The position numbers were made by a program, and so were the translations under genes. From Irpex lacteus (taxonomy: Eukaryota > Basidiomycota > Agaricomycetes > Polyporales > Irpicaceae), in NCBI GenBank assembly GCA_001986395.2, contig MQVO02000004.1, positions 186,001 through 250,000 of the forward strand: a stretch of DNA of 64,000 nucleotides, in the 5' to 3' direction. This document shows, piece by piece, positions 36,598 through 48,615 of the stretch. The notes beneath the pieces are model-generated. The model did no database searches. It was not told the DNA's origin and saw only the letters and a program-made list of their open reading frames with translations. The stretch's first letter is position 1. Every line of letters begins with the position of its first letter.

Positions 36598-37720
36598 TCA
36601 GGGCTTGCGGAACTCGCAAAGCACGGTGTAGATCGTGTTGAAGGCGGTGTAGATCTCCTCCCTCACCTAGTTGGTGATGAATGGCAGTGTCAGCGAACGT
36701 GAACAGAGTAACAACGTCGCCGGGTCATGTGGTGTCAAGGAGGAAAGAGGATAATTACCTTCGCACCCGTAAGGACAATCTTGCCCGATACGAAGATGAG
36801 GAGCACGACTTTGGGCTTGATCATACGGTAGATCAATCCAGGGAACAACTGCACGGACTGTCAGTAAAGAACATTGCACGATGTCGCGAGAGACGTACCT
36901 CAGGCTCATAACTGCTGAACTGTCCGTGGCTGTATGCAAGACCCTCCAAACGAATGGGGAACTTGACATCACAACTGCCGACGATATTCTGAATCTTGAA
37001 CTCGGAGAACTTGGCGTCGAACCCAAGCTTCTGCACGATACGCGCGTACTTGCGCGACGCCAATCGCGAGTCGTCTTCCGACTTGGCACCCGTCACGACC
37101 ATCTTGCCCGAGGCGAAGATAAGAGCCGTCGTCTTGGGATCACGGATACGCATGATCACGGCGGCGAAACGCTATATAACGCGAGATGACGGAGTAGAAG
37201 TCCGACATGCTCACTATGAGTAAACGGAAAATGTACAAACCTTGGGGTTGTATTCGGCGTTGCGGGCGTGCAGCGCAATCGTCTTCAGGTCCAGCCGGCA
37301 GTCGAGGTTGACGGTGGCCACGATGTTCTGCAGGGTGGGGACGATGCCCTCGACGGCGGTGATGTGTTGCTGTTCGAGGGTGAGGGGAGCCGGGGTGGAG
37401 GGGACAGCGGATGCTGCTGGTGTAGACGGACCAGCGAGAGCGTTAGTGGCGGCAGCAGACACAGGTGCGGTGGGTGGTGACATAGGCTTCGCCTGCGCCG
37501 GCTGAGCTTGGGAGGCATAGATCGGCGCAGGCACCGAGCCAGGGAGAGCGAGGTTGGAGGGGCCTGGAAGGGCATAGGGGTTCTGTGTCTGATGCTGCTG
37601 TATCCCGAGGCCGTTCGCAGAGTAGACCTGAGCCGGTTGCGGTGGCTGAGGCTGAGGCTGCGGGGGGACGTGTGTGGTGCGGCCAAACGTGACCTGACGT
37701 GCGGGCAGAGCGAAAGACAT
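36598..37720 (-). CDS. TATA-binding protein (TBP)
   Basis: A general transcription factor that binds the TATA box for RNA polymerases I, II and III. Exons 37720-37241, 37171-36899, 36848-36759 and 36666-36598 sum to 304 codons (303 aa). Residues 1 to about 124 form a Gln/Pro/Ala-rich N-terminal tail. The conserved two-repeat saddle runs from [15 protein letters not shown] (residue 125) to the end EFRKP. The two direct repeats show the paired motifs [19 protein letters not shown] and [19 protein letters not shown]. No change in the core was noticed. Confidence 0.97.
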
Positions 37721-39430
37721 GGTCTACTTGAAGTATTCTCTAAAACGAGGTGAACGTCGTCAAGGTCGTGAAGGGCGATGTCGAGGCAGTCGAACGCGAT
37801 GCGCACAATTTGATCTGAGATTTGGCAAAGTAAAAGCAACCGTGGGAAAGTTGCGTGGGGGAGGGAAGAGGTCGTTCGGAGGTGGTCCTCTGGGGTCTTA
37901 TATACGGGCTGGGTTTGAAACTCCGACGAAAATCGTGATCACCTTATCAATCTGCCATCACCATCCCATGATTCCTTCTGACCACCATCATCCCCTTCGT
38001 CTCGCCCCAACGCCCGAGTACTCCATCCCTGCGCCTCTCGTCATCGCTCGTGGCGACCTCAACGACCTCATATACGATGTGCTCGCATTCCTGGCCAAAT
38101 CTCAGCTCCGTCTGCCTTCATCTACACGCTGGGGACACCCCTTTCTTGCGCGCCCGACGGACCCTATTTCAGCCGAGCCATCGACAAACGCCCGCTCGGG
38201 CCCTGGCAACATTTACCCACGCAACCGGCGCCACTGTCAAAAGCCTTCTTGTCTCCTTTCACCCACCACCATCGACCTCCTGACTTCGACGCTGCTGTGA
38301 ACTCTGGAACTTGCTTTGGCTTTGTCTGCTCTGTCTCTTTGTCTGGTTTGTACCTCGCCTCTCGATGGTCGTGCGTGAATTTGTCGGCCGCGCAGCCGAT
38401 GCGGAGCTAGTCTGTGCCTCAGCCACTTCCACCTGTGTCGCTGCCCCCTTCGTCATTTCTCAACTGCAGGCAGACCAACCGCGAGCTCGCATCTCTCTGT
38501 CTTCTGAGTTGCTTGACGACTTTGTAACATGGCAACTCCTCCCAGTCTCTAAATTTCTCACTCGTCTTTATCGTATTCGGAACCTCACTGTCACAATGCT
38601 GCCTTTACCCTGCAAACCTTAATCTAGCCGCCCATATACCTGTCAGCGAAAATCACACGCCTGCCCCGCCACATACAGCTGTCAACGGCCCATTGGTCCC
38701 CGGAAAGAGTGGCAAGAATGTCAAACAGCCTCGTACATCTTTACGTTGAGAAACATCTGTGTTCTGCGTTTTTGTTTCGTCTGACGTACGTCGACGGGTT
38801 GGCACCTTGGTTCTCGAAAATTCAGCTGCGCACTCGGTGTGGACGTGGACGTCAACGGACTGAACTTCTTCGCATGGGCTTTTCGTCTCACACGAACCCC
38901 GGATCACGTACGCTTTCCCATACGCCATACACAAAAGTTCTATATCCGGACTGTCCATTCAAGCTTCTCTCTGCAGATGACTCTCGTCTCTTCTCTTATA
39001 CATGCACTCGAGCTCTTCTATCGTCTACGTATACTCGGGCATACGTTATCGATGGAAATCTTCACTGTTCAATTCAATTCATTACTTAGGATTACCGCAC
39101 GTATGTATGCATCGTATGTATGTAACTCCCGACGTCCAAATATACGGATTCGAATGTCCATCTGTCTTCCAGTCAAGATGTACGTACGTACATGCGCATC
39201 TCCCGCGATCCTACATAGTTAGCACGTCCAGTCGGAAAAACTGAATGACTATCGATGTAAGTGTAAGTCGAGATGTCGATGACGACGATGGTCGTCTGCG
39301 TCCATGTTCGTGTCCATGTTTATGTCCATTTCTTGTACCTCGTCTCCGCGACTTGCATCCAAATAACCATACCAATACCGATACCGATACCGATGCGGAT
39401 GTCCATGTCCATCTTAATCGCGTCGCCCAC
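37721..39430. other. Intergenic 1.7 kb, no confident gene
   Basis: Lies upstream of the TBP gene and beyond the 3' end of the GH88 gene. A frame on the plus strand starting at 37970 could encode about 110 aa (MIPSDHHHPLRLAP) but shows no domain. A second open stretch (about 38525-38750) ends in a Pro/Asn/Lys-rich sequence without a start codon. They may belong to one intron-containing gene, but I could not join them convincingly. A short array of taccga-like hexamers occurs near 39375-39400. Confidence 0.35.
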
Positions 39431-41701
39431 TCAAATAACCAATCCCATCGCAGCACCCACCACCACCACCGCCATCCCTACCGCACTCACCTCCCTCCTC
39501 CCCAAAACACCCGAAGTCCTCACACCATCCGTACCCTCAGATCCCGACGCCGAACTCGAATTCGAAGAATTCGAAGAGGAGGAATTGGAATTGGAAGGAG
39601 AGAGAGTAGAGGAGGGGGAAGAGGGCGTGAGGCCGGTGAGGGAGCCGTTGCAGGTTGTGATGTTTAAAGAGACGAGGTCGTTGGTGGTTTTTATGAAGTA
39701 GTAGTCGCCTGTGTGTGGTTGGTTAGTGAGTTTAGTGGGTAGGGTGAGTGGGTGAGGTGGGGTAGGTAAGGAGGTGAAGGGGGTGAGGGAGGGGGGGAGG
39801 AAGGGGGGTGAGGGGGGTGAGATGAGGAAGGAGGAGAGGATAGAGGATAGAGGATAGAGAGAGAAGACGCACCGTAGACAATACCCGTCAAGTTATTCGC
39901 CGCCGGGTTGTTCACTGTCCCGTTCGCGAGGAGGCTCTGCCACTCGGGACGCCAGGCCAGGTTCGTCATGTTCGCGACGAGCTACATCACACCTCGTCAG
40001 TTCTCCTCCCTCATGTGTATTCGCATCACGGTGGAATAAACCGAAAGATATAGCTAGAGGTAGGGAGGAAAGAGGAGACGCACCTGAATAGCACTCCCAA
40101 TATACCAATCACTCCCCGACTTGTTGGCGGGCGAGAGGCTAAGTTCGCCCTGGGAGAGCAACAAGAGACCAGAGGCGGCGATCATGGCGGCGGAGGAGTC
40201 TGCGGGGCGGGGCGGGAAGAGGGGGGCGTTGAAGTCCCTGTTTCGAGGTGTGAGTGGTGAGTGGGTGAATAATGGGATTAGATGGGAGGTGGAAGTGGAG
40301 GGAGGGCGTGGATTGAGATGGATCGAGGAAGGAAGGGAAGGGGAGAGCAGGGAAGGGGAGGAGAGCAGGGAAGAGAAGAGAGGAATAGAGTAAGAACGTA
40401 CCACGGCACGATCCCGTCCTCTGGCAAGTTATCCAAAAAGTATCCCGCCATCTTCCGTGATGTCTCGAGGTAGGTGACGTTCTTCGTGTGTTGGTACACT
40501 TCGGATAGCGTCAGCGTCAGCGAGCAGTAGTTGTATGAAGATGGTTATGAAGGTGGTGTGAAGGTGGTGTGGAGGACTTACTGTTGGCGAAGCCGTAGAT
40601 GCCCCATGCTTGGCCGCGGCTCCATGTGCTATGTAAGTAGGATACCATGAGCGAATGGGAGGGTCAGAAGGGGAATGGGAGGGGTAAGGAGGGTGTACGG
40701 ACCTGTTATCCGCGTAACCTTGTGCTGTGCGCTGTTTGATTACGTCGCCTGTGGTAGAGTTGTACTCTACGACGTGATACGACGAGCCTAGGAACCGTAT
40801 ACCCATTACTATAAGCACCAGGAATAACGAGATAGGATGTGAGGCGGGGACGCACCGTCAGGACGCAAGTGGTTCACCAAGGTCTTGTCGGCGTGCGAGG
40901 TGGCGATGTCGATGAGGGTGTGATTGCCTGTGAGGTTGGCGGATTGGAAGAGGACCTGGAAGTGCGCATACAGTCAGGGATTCGAGGAGGAGTGATGAGG
41001 AGGGTGTAAGGTGACGGACCTCGAGGTTCATCATGTTGTCTATGATTACCTACATATCATGGGGGTGTGAGATGAGCCTCTATTACCTATGTAGCAGTTG
41101 CTAGTAGCGCACCTGGAAATCTGTAGGGTCCGAAGTATCCCAACTCCTCGTGCATCCCACAATGGGGCTAAACCGCGCAGCCAACTCGCTCGCAAAGTTG
41201 TTCACGGCCGCAATAGCAGTTTCGTTCGTGCCGTTTCTACACCAAACATAATCAGAACAAAACAGCAATGGCAATCACCCAGAGATCTAGAGAGCGGACG
41301 TACACCTTCAACTCCTCAATGAACGGAAAACTCAAAAACCCAACATCATGTCCAACAGTCGTCTTCGTCTCAAGCGGCACCTCAGCACTACTCCACCCCC
41401 TCGCCAACTCCAACCAACTCGTCGCCTTCAGCTCATCCGAGGGACAAATACTTGCCCGGTCATTAAGTGCGTAGAGCGTAGCGGGGAAGAACCCCGACGT
41501 CCAAGTATCGGGACTGAAGAACTGCCAGGAGCCGTTCGTCCTGTCTGTCCATTGTGGGTACTTGGGCGGGTTCTGGGTGTTGTTGGCTGTTGCGAGGACT
41601 TTTTGGGCGATTAGGGGCGAGAAGAGCTGGGAGGGGAGGTCTGCGGCGTGTACTGCTAACACGAGGGAGAGCAGTCCTAGGAAGGTCTTTGACTTTGACA
41701 T
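39431..41701 (-). CDS. GH88 unsaturated glucuronyl hydrolase, secreted, probably GPI-anchored
   Basis: Predicted to remove the 4,5-unsaturated uronic acid from oligosaccharides made by polysaccharide lyases, outside the cell. The signal peptide is MSKSKTFLGLLSLVLAVHA at 41701. Family motifs in order: QWTDRTNGSWQFFSPDTWTSGFFPATLYAL, GHDVGFLSF with its catalytic Asp, DNMMNLE with the second Asp, and STWSRGQAWGIYGFA. About ten exons. After the catalytic domain comes a Ser/Asn-rich linker. A hydrophobic tail (GMAVVVVGAAMGL) then ends at the stop, which looks like a GPI-attachment signal. Two introns contain long polypurine tracts on the plus strand. Confidence 0.85.
39765..39865 (+). repeat. G-rich polypurine tract in a GH88 intron
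   Basis: Nearly pure purine on the plus strand, with at least four runs of three or more G separated by short spacers, followed by three gaggata repeats. It fits the G-quadruplex pattern. It is the template strand of the GH88 transcript, so the intron RNA itself is pyrimidine-rich. Confidence 0.7.
40265..40390 (+). repeat. Second polypurine tract in a GH88 intron
   Basis: About 120 nt of mostly G and A with repeated gggaagg/ggggagag units, inside another intron of the same gene. Confidence 0.6.
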
Positions 41702-42242
41702 GGGTGAGTGTGGTTTGTAGAGGGGTGCTAGAGGAGAAAGAGAAAGGACGACGTACAGAAGAGGAGGAGGCTGTTATATGGCGGCGGAAGCGGGATGGAC
41801 TCTAGAGCGGGTCGAAGCGGTGAAGAAGGCCGAATTATTGTCAGAGCTAGCAGATGACGGCGTCACGTTGTAAGCTGGCCATGCTGTCGACGGCGGTCTT
41901 CTCTCTTCTCTCTCTTCTCGATCCGCTTTAGGAGCATTGTCATTCATTCGTGTCTCGGGAGAAAACAGAGTGAAGTAATTGGAGTCAGCACCAAGTCCGT
42001 ATGAGCGCAGGAGAATAACCGGGCGGCAACTACAACTTTATGCACACAACTAAATAGGAACGCACATCATGGTCTCGCAGAGGTCAGGTATTATGTCAAT
42101 TAAATGTCTAGATGAGTGGTGGATGCGAGATAAGATGGACAATTATGACGATGATACAGTATATAGTTTGCGAAGATGCCATGTCCGGTGGTATCAGCGC
42201 GAGGAGCTACCCAGCCTTGGGCAATCCATCCGAGTTGTGATT
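41702..42242. other. Intergenic region
   Basis: Lies between the GH88 start and the stop of the small membrane protein gene, both on the minus strand. No gene seen. It should hold the GH88 promoter. Confidence 0.5.
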
Positions 42243-43274
42243 TTAGTTTTCTTCCTGCGATGCCTTCACCTTCTCCGCCTCTCTCTCCGCCTCAATCTCA
42301 GCAATCCTCCTCAGCGCCCCATCCCTCTTCACCCTCAACCTCTGCAAAAATTCCTCATCCGACACCTTCGGCATCCCCAACGCCTCGAAGAACCGCTCTC
42401 CGAACGGCCGTCGCGGCTCCTTCTCCTGTGTCGGCTCAGGGGAGTGTTGGGCCTGTTCGATGTCGCGCGTGACGGACTTGACGTGTCGGACGTGGACTTC
42501 GTTGTATGCGAGTTGGAGGAGGGCGCAGGTGAGGCCGGCTGTTGTTGCGCCTGACATTGCGAAACGTACAGAGCCACCTGAGATGAATATACGTAATGTG
42601 CGTTAGCATATTTACAAGATGAGGGAGAGTATACACGCACGTTGCCATGAGTATAGGATCCCACCCGTGAGGGCACCGCTTATTGTCGAGTCCAGGAGTT
42701 TGTGCATCCGCATTTCAGACCATGAAAGCCGATGTGGATGTTGCTGCTGAGGGTCACTACCAGACCGTCTTACACCTTCAATCTCCTGTCGACGGCGCAT
42801 ATATTGCGGTGTCTCAAGCGTCGAGACCAGGAGCGGACTAACAACAAATTCGCGTATGCCTATCATCGTACAATCATCATCATTAGCCAGGACTTCGCAA
42901 TAGACGATACTAGAGAACGCACTGAAGAACGTAGCCCCAGTAACGCTCCCTCTTATAGCAGACGCAAGAGCCATAACGCCAATGTTCCTTCCTATGACGG
43001 TACCATACACACTAGCCGCCAGGGACGCAGTCGCACCTACAATCACCACCGTAGCAGATAGTTAGCTCTCTGAAGTAGAGGTGAGGAGGGCCTGCATGTA
43101 AGGTAAGGACGAACTTGCATGTTGCGGCTGTTCCACGCGCGACGTTGCTGAACGCGTCGGGGTCCATGTCTACGTGGTACTTGCCCGAGCTTCGTGGGTA
43201 TGTCAATTTCTGTGCGAGCTTCGTGCGCTGGATTTCCTGGTCTGAGTATCGGCAGTAGAGACGAGAGGAAAGAG
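42243..43274 (-). CDS. Small glycine-rich membrane protein, possibly Tim17/22/23-like
   Basis: The clear part reads on the minus strand from about 43035 to 42243. It has Gly/Ala-rich membrane segments with small-residue packing (GATASLAASVYGTVIGRN, AIRGSVTGATFFS, TISGALTGGILYSW, AMSGATTAGLTCALLQL), resembling the four-helix PRAT family of mitochondrial import or transport proteins. The tail is charged and coiled-coil-like. An upstream exon (about 43274-43119) joins in frame only if the intron starts with GC (acat|gcaagt). The first coding exon was not found, so the 5' boundary is approximate. The family assignment is a guess from composition. Confidence 0.45.
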
Positions 43275-43945
43275 CTTGTAATTAGAGGTAGCGCCCATCA
43301 CTTATATCGCGGCCAATGCCGAAGCCAGAACCTCCGCGAACTGCGAGCCGACTTTGCAACTCGAAGCTTGAAAGCTTGAACTTTGACTTGAACTATGAGC
43401 TTCATGTTCAAATTCCTTGTGCCTTCGACATGCTAGCAAGAAGTCGACGTTAACACACCTGTTCACCAGACTTATTGATAGCTGAACTCAAAGAGCAGCA
43501 GGTACTCTGCAGTTGTGGCTAACTCCGTGAACTACTTCGCCTGCTGGCCATGGCGTGGCCGTCAAGTATGCACACCCGTTTCTGGTCCTCTGGTGAGCTG
43601 ATATACCCTTTCGATGACCTGCATGTCGGAGGTTGTAGAAACGCTAACTTATTTTGCATCGAATCAGTGAACCTTGCTCTCTAGCGCGTGAGCTCAGAAG
43701 GACGTCCATAGTCCATGAGAACACAAACGGGGCTGTCACCTGTGTACACGTACAGTGTGCAGGGAACACGGAGATTTGGAGACCCCATGCGCGGTATCAA
43801 AAGATAAGCGTTTACACTAACGTTAACCTGAACAGATTATGTATAAAGGGCTCAAGGGGATGTCAAAAGATCGCCTCTGCGAGTGCACTATCACTCTCAC
43901 TACTACCACCGGTGTGAGTCCAAATACCAGTCCACTCTTTCTTTG
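43275..43945. other. Divergent promoter region
   Basis: Separates the small membrane protein gene (minus) and the BTB-like gene (plus). No gene seen; the missing 5' exon of the membrane protein may lie at its left edge. Confidence 0.45.
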
Positions 43946-45376
43946 ATGGCTCTCCACGGCCCCACAGGATTACTCAACGTACTTCGTCAGTGCTTACTTG
44001 GATCTTTTGATATGGGCGACCAACCTACGCCACCGCATCCGAATGACGGAAGCGGTGACCCCGAGCAAAACCCGGCTGTGAGTACATCTTTCCAGTCACA
44101 TAACCTCCAGATGCATGTACGCACGCACACTATACGTTGCATTTGAGTTGATCGCAGATAACGTGCACCCTACGACTAAAACGTGACATGATACCCTTGT
44201 ACATATAGCACCTCCCAGGCGCCGTCGATCCCTCTCCTCCCGTCAGCATCTCCAGCACCTTTCACCCCGCCGCCAACCTCGACCACACACCTCCGAACAC
44301 CCTCATCCTAAGCTCGGACAGAATTCTCTTCGTAGTGCACTACCGCTGGCTCTACGCACAATCTGTCAACCTCTTCAATGGCCTCCTCCTCAACACGGTC
44401 GAACCACCTCCCGAGAACCCTCTCGCCAGAAGCGTCAGCGAACGCGCGCAAATTATCGAAATCCTCTTCCATGCAGTCTACAACCTCCCCTTCCCGCCTC
44501 ACACCCCTACACCCTCACTCGAATGCCTCGAAGAGGTCATCGTTGCACTACACACATACGGCTTCCTCCCCATACAGCGCTTCATCGCCACCGGGTCCCC
44601 ACTACACACCGCCTTCGTCAATCACGCACAGTCCAAACCAATGGAAATATACGCCCTCGCAGCGTCCCGCGAACTCGAAGACCTCGCTGTCGCCGCCTCC
44701 CCGTACACTCTCCGCATGAGCGTGAACCGTATCCCCGCGCCCTTGGTCGATAAGATGGGCTTGCAGTACTTGCTTCGGTTGTACAAGTTGCATGGGAACA
44801 GGACGTCGAGGCTGAGGTCGCTGCTGGACGAACAGCCGCCGGGCATTCCGATGCATGGGCATCATGAGGAGCATGTTGAGGCGATTGTTAGAGCGTATCA
44901 GCTTTGTGGGACTCAGGTGTTCTATTCTTCTTCTCCTGGTGAGCCTTTCCTGAAATATACGTGACTGTGGACAGGATAGCTGACGGGCGTAGCGATCTCT
45001 CGCATACACATTGAGACTGGCATGTCAGCATTCGTGAATACGATACCTTGCCCGGAGTGCAAAGCGGCGCTGGTGCAGCATGTGGCGGATGTGTGTGAGC
45101 GGTGGTCAGAGGTGCCCGTGCGTGCTTTCTTCCCTCCTTCATCGTTCGGCGTGCAGTTTAGCTCCAATTTGGCGAGACTGATCTGTGTTCTTTGTAGACT
45201 ACTATTTAGACGGTCTTGTTCTGTTCCATCTGTTGGGGCTTTGACTTGTGAAGTTGATTCATCTGCGTCCTTTGCAGGCGACCGTTGATATTGTGACTTT
45301 GACATACGAGGTTCGTTCATCCCAACGGAATTCTGCTATATACTTCATACAGCGCATGAATTCATATATACCGTAG
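43946..45376 (+). CDS. BTB/POZ-like protein of the mushroom type
   Basis: Exons are about 43946-44077, 44209 to about 44940, about 44994-45120 and about 45279-45376. The start could also be the in-frame Met at 44012. The second exon carries a BTB-like segment: ILSSDRILFVVHYRWLYAQSVNLFNGLL, then IIEILFHAVYNLP and an all-helical part. The C-terminus has a Cys pair CPECKAALVQHV and a VTLTYEV end, as in related mushroom proteins. BTB proteins often serve as cullin-3 adaptors or dimerisation modules; which applies here is unknown. The last exon boundary is less certain than the rest. Confidence 0.65.
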
Positions 45377-45543
45377 ATCTGCTGTACGCCACGCACAACG
45401 TTATAACGTCATCTTCTGCTGGATATGTAGTTTTCATAGAATTACATTCTAGTTGATCATCTATCGACATGTGCTTTATTATACGATCTGAACGCTTCAT
45501 CAAGTCCAATCAGATCCTCTAACTCTGTTCCGCCCAACAACTG

Positions 45544-47728
45544 TCATATAAGAAGCTTTGCGGGAACACCATGCTCAGTAGACGGTTTATGCTGATCATG
45601 GATATCTGATGACAGGAATGAGCAGATGGATGAGTTTGACAACACGTAACCGTACCTTCTAATGGTACTGGCATATGTGCAAAATCAAGCACCTTCAACT
45701 TCCCCTCGTTCTCCTTCACGACCACCGCCCTCCCTATCGCGTCATCCCACGCAATAGCAGACACACCGTGATCCCCTTGCTCACTCGTGCGAAATTCAAC
45801 AGGAATGTAAGTTCTCCCAGGCTTCAAGGTCTTAGTAGGCGGATGTCCCTGTCCACGAAGCTTATACATACCAAACACACCTACTGGCAAGCGGCACGCG
45901 AGTTGCGGAACTGTAAGTAGCAGTGTACGCTCCGATCCGGGGAGAACGATCCACCGGGCGTTGGTTGGTGCTTTCGTTTCCGCTCTGTGTCGAAATGCCC
46001 TCGAGGTGAGCTCATATTTGTAGTGGTATTCTGGAATTTTGAAGCTCTGACGAGCACCATGTGAAATACGGGCCAGTTTGACGAGGCGTGGGGGAGGCAT
46101 ATGGACTGATTTGGGTTCGAGAAGGATGTGCTCAATGGCGCTCCTTGGCGTAGATGAGGTGATGAAGATACTAACGGGGAGGGGCTTCACTACCCTGGGA
46201 CGAGGATTTTTTGTGCCTTCGCTTTCCTTGTCTCTCTGGCGCGCCGAAAGATATGAGGCACCGTGGTCGGTAATGTGCACTTCCCTGAATTGAAACGTCC
46301 TGCAGGTAATGACGCTGCTAATGGGGGTCAATGTCACACGATTGACTTTACCCGTCCTGCTGACGGGTATAGCGTGCATCTCGAAGCATAGCAATGGCTT
46401 TGGGTCGCACTGAATAGAGCGAGCGACAAGAATCTGATTCTGTTGGGGGAAAGGTCGAATAGCCTCGATACGATACTCCTGGAATGAAAGGATTTAACGA
46501 GGGGGCCCATCAGTACGTTGAGTTCAAACGTACCGCATCTGGGTATTGATCTTGGGGTATGAGGCCTATTACCGAGACAGGTCCATCCGAGTCGTTCAAA
46601 GGTTTGAATATAATTTGACTCGGATCCTGTGCCAGAGTCAGATACGGCTCTCCATGGAAATCGTCTAGCACAAGTGGACCGAGGATATGCGAGCGAGATT
46701 TAATATGGGATAATTGGCGGAAGGAAGGGGACAAAGTCCGCGCTTTCTGTACAGATCCTGAAACGAGGGGGATGGAGCTCAACGGGATATGCAGCACCCG
46801 ACATTCGTACCCGATATTACAGCGTGGATCGAATCGAATTGTGGGGTCGAATTCAGAAACATTGCCTCTGTAAGTGTACACACAGTACGTCAGACTTTTG
46901 TATCAAAGACTTGATCACACAAAGCTATAGCGAGGTTTACCTACAATTTTTTGTCCTGACTATGCACCCAGTCTCGACAGATGAAGGCAATGGTGATTCC
47001 GGCCTCGCCACGCACGTTAAGGTAGCGGGCCTGCAATTGAAAGGCCTTCGCCTTTGTGGATGTTTTCGCTATAAGTGTAACACCTGATTGCGAGTCAAGC
47101 GAACAAAGAATAATGCCCCAGTTCTGTTTCGTAGGGTCCGATATAGAAGCAACGAGATACTGGCCGCCTGGGAGTAGTGTTATTTCCGCAACGCAGTAGT
47201 CAAAGTCAAACGATCGCAACTCCGGGACGGCATCGTCGCTTTGCCAGTTCCTCTGCAGAGAATGCGCTTTGACAAGTAATCTTTCAGCTTCTTGCGCTGT
47301 GAGGTTATTGAAGTTATATCGTGGAAGTGGAGGGAGAGGCGGGATGCGGATAGACGACGCTTGGAGAAGTCGCTTCCATATCACACCATGATGAGTTAGA
47401 TCGCAGAACCATTTGCAGACCTGGGGGGTGTTCAATCATGGCAGTCATTAAGGGGGGCTATCTTGCACGTACCTCCCGAAGATTCAAAATATCTCGTAAA
47501 TCGAGAAACGAAAATACGACGTTTACGAATATTTCGTCAGGGAGTTTCTGTATAGGAGGACACTTGGGAAAAGGGGGAGATTGCAGCGCGGACTGTATTG
47601 ATGGAGACAAGAGGCGTTGAAGAATGCTGGTCCTGCAGAGGGAAAGGTGAGCGGGAGAAGGGGATGAGGGTCATGACGATTGATGGACTACTGCGTCAAG
47701 GTAGCTCGCCCACTCACATTGAGTTCAT
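45544..47728 (-). CDS. F-box protein (divergent pair, member A)
   Basis: Six exons: 47728-47718 (11 nt), about 47632-47473, 47420-46945, 46867-46534, 46478-45656 and 45605-45544. They sum to 622 codons (621 aa). The F-box is clear near residues 35-75: LPDEIFVNVVFSFLDLRDILNLREVCKWF. After it come TAQEAERLLVKAHSL, a beta-rich repeat-like body (GGQYLVASISD, PYLTLAQDPSQIIFKPLND) and a conserved short last exon ending EHGVPAKLLI. It is a presumed SCF receptor. It stands head-to-head with member B, which has the same layout and the same reconstructed length. Confidence 0.8.
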
Positions 47729-48615
47729 GCTGGGCAAGGTCTCCGTGAAGATGTAGAAGTTGCGACGTTGTCCTATGTCAACCTGAGGGAACGGGCCTTG
47801 TACTCAAGTCAAGGGCCCCCAAGCGCCTGGGGCACTCTGAGTACCAATATTCCCGGATTATGGCGGTGATGGCCCTACATGCACCTCCCAGCTGTCATCC
47901 TGGTATCCGTTGGCACCACAAACGATGTGCCAGACTTGGAAGAAGAGGCATGTGCACCCCAGGTCCCATTTCGGTTCCAATTACACCTCAGCCTCGAGGC
48001 CTCGCGTGCCCTGCATGCCTGCAGGACTACCTCCAGCGCATCCAGATAAATATGTCAGTACTGCGTAGTGGTGAAATAACGACGCCGTGAGAGTGTTATC
48101 GTAGAAAAGCCTGCTGGATTTACCTTGGAACTCCAAGAAGGACGGTTGTCGGTGCATGCGCAAGAGTAAAAGAGCATGGGCGTCTATCAGCGATTCTTTG
48201 CCTACGACTTCCATCATGGCCAGGTACTGAGCGTTCACTTACTAGCGTGGTCAAAGGCTCGAACAGTAAGGAATTAACAAGGTTGCATGGAAGGTGTGCT
48301 GCTCATCGTTTCTTCCAAGTTACAAGTAATCACAGGACACCATTCAAGTTGTATAACGTCCAGGGAACAATGCATCCAGGATCGTTCAATGAGATAGGTG
48401 TTGTTCATATGTGGCAAGTCTTGTCTTGAATATACAAGGCCGACGTCGCAAAATCGAGCATATCCTCAGCCTGATTAAAAGGACGAGGTGTAGTGGATAG
48501 CATCTCTCGTCGCTGCTATCGTTTCTCCAGTGCTCTCTGTCTCCCTGTGCTGGCCACAGTCAAACTTACTCCCAACTAGCATAACGCGCTCTCTTAATTT
48601 CCGTCGATACTCATA
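47729..48615. other. Shared divergent promoter of the F-box pair
   Basis: About 890 bp between the two start codons. No gene or recognisable remnant is seen. Confidence 0.55.

Noticed and set aside
37970..38302. Possible 110-aa gene starting MIPSDHHHPL
   Set aside because: No domain, no downstream exon joins convincingly, and a shifted frame over the same bases looks equally open.
39273..39701. 142-codon frame on the plus strand with Glu-rich end
   Set aside because: It is the reverse of the Ser/Asn-rich linker and tail of the GH88 gene plus a hexamer repeat.
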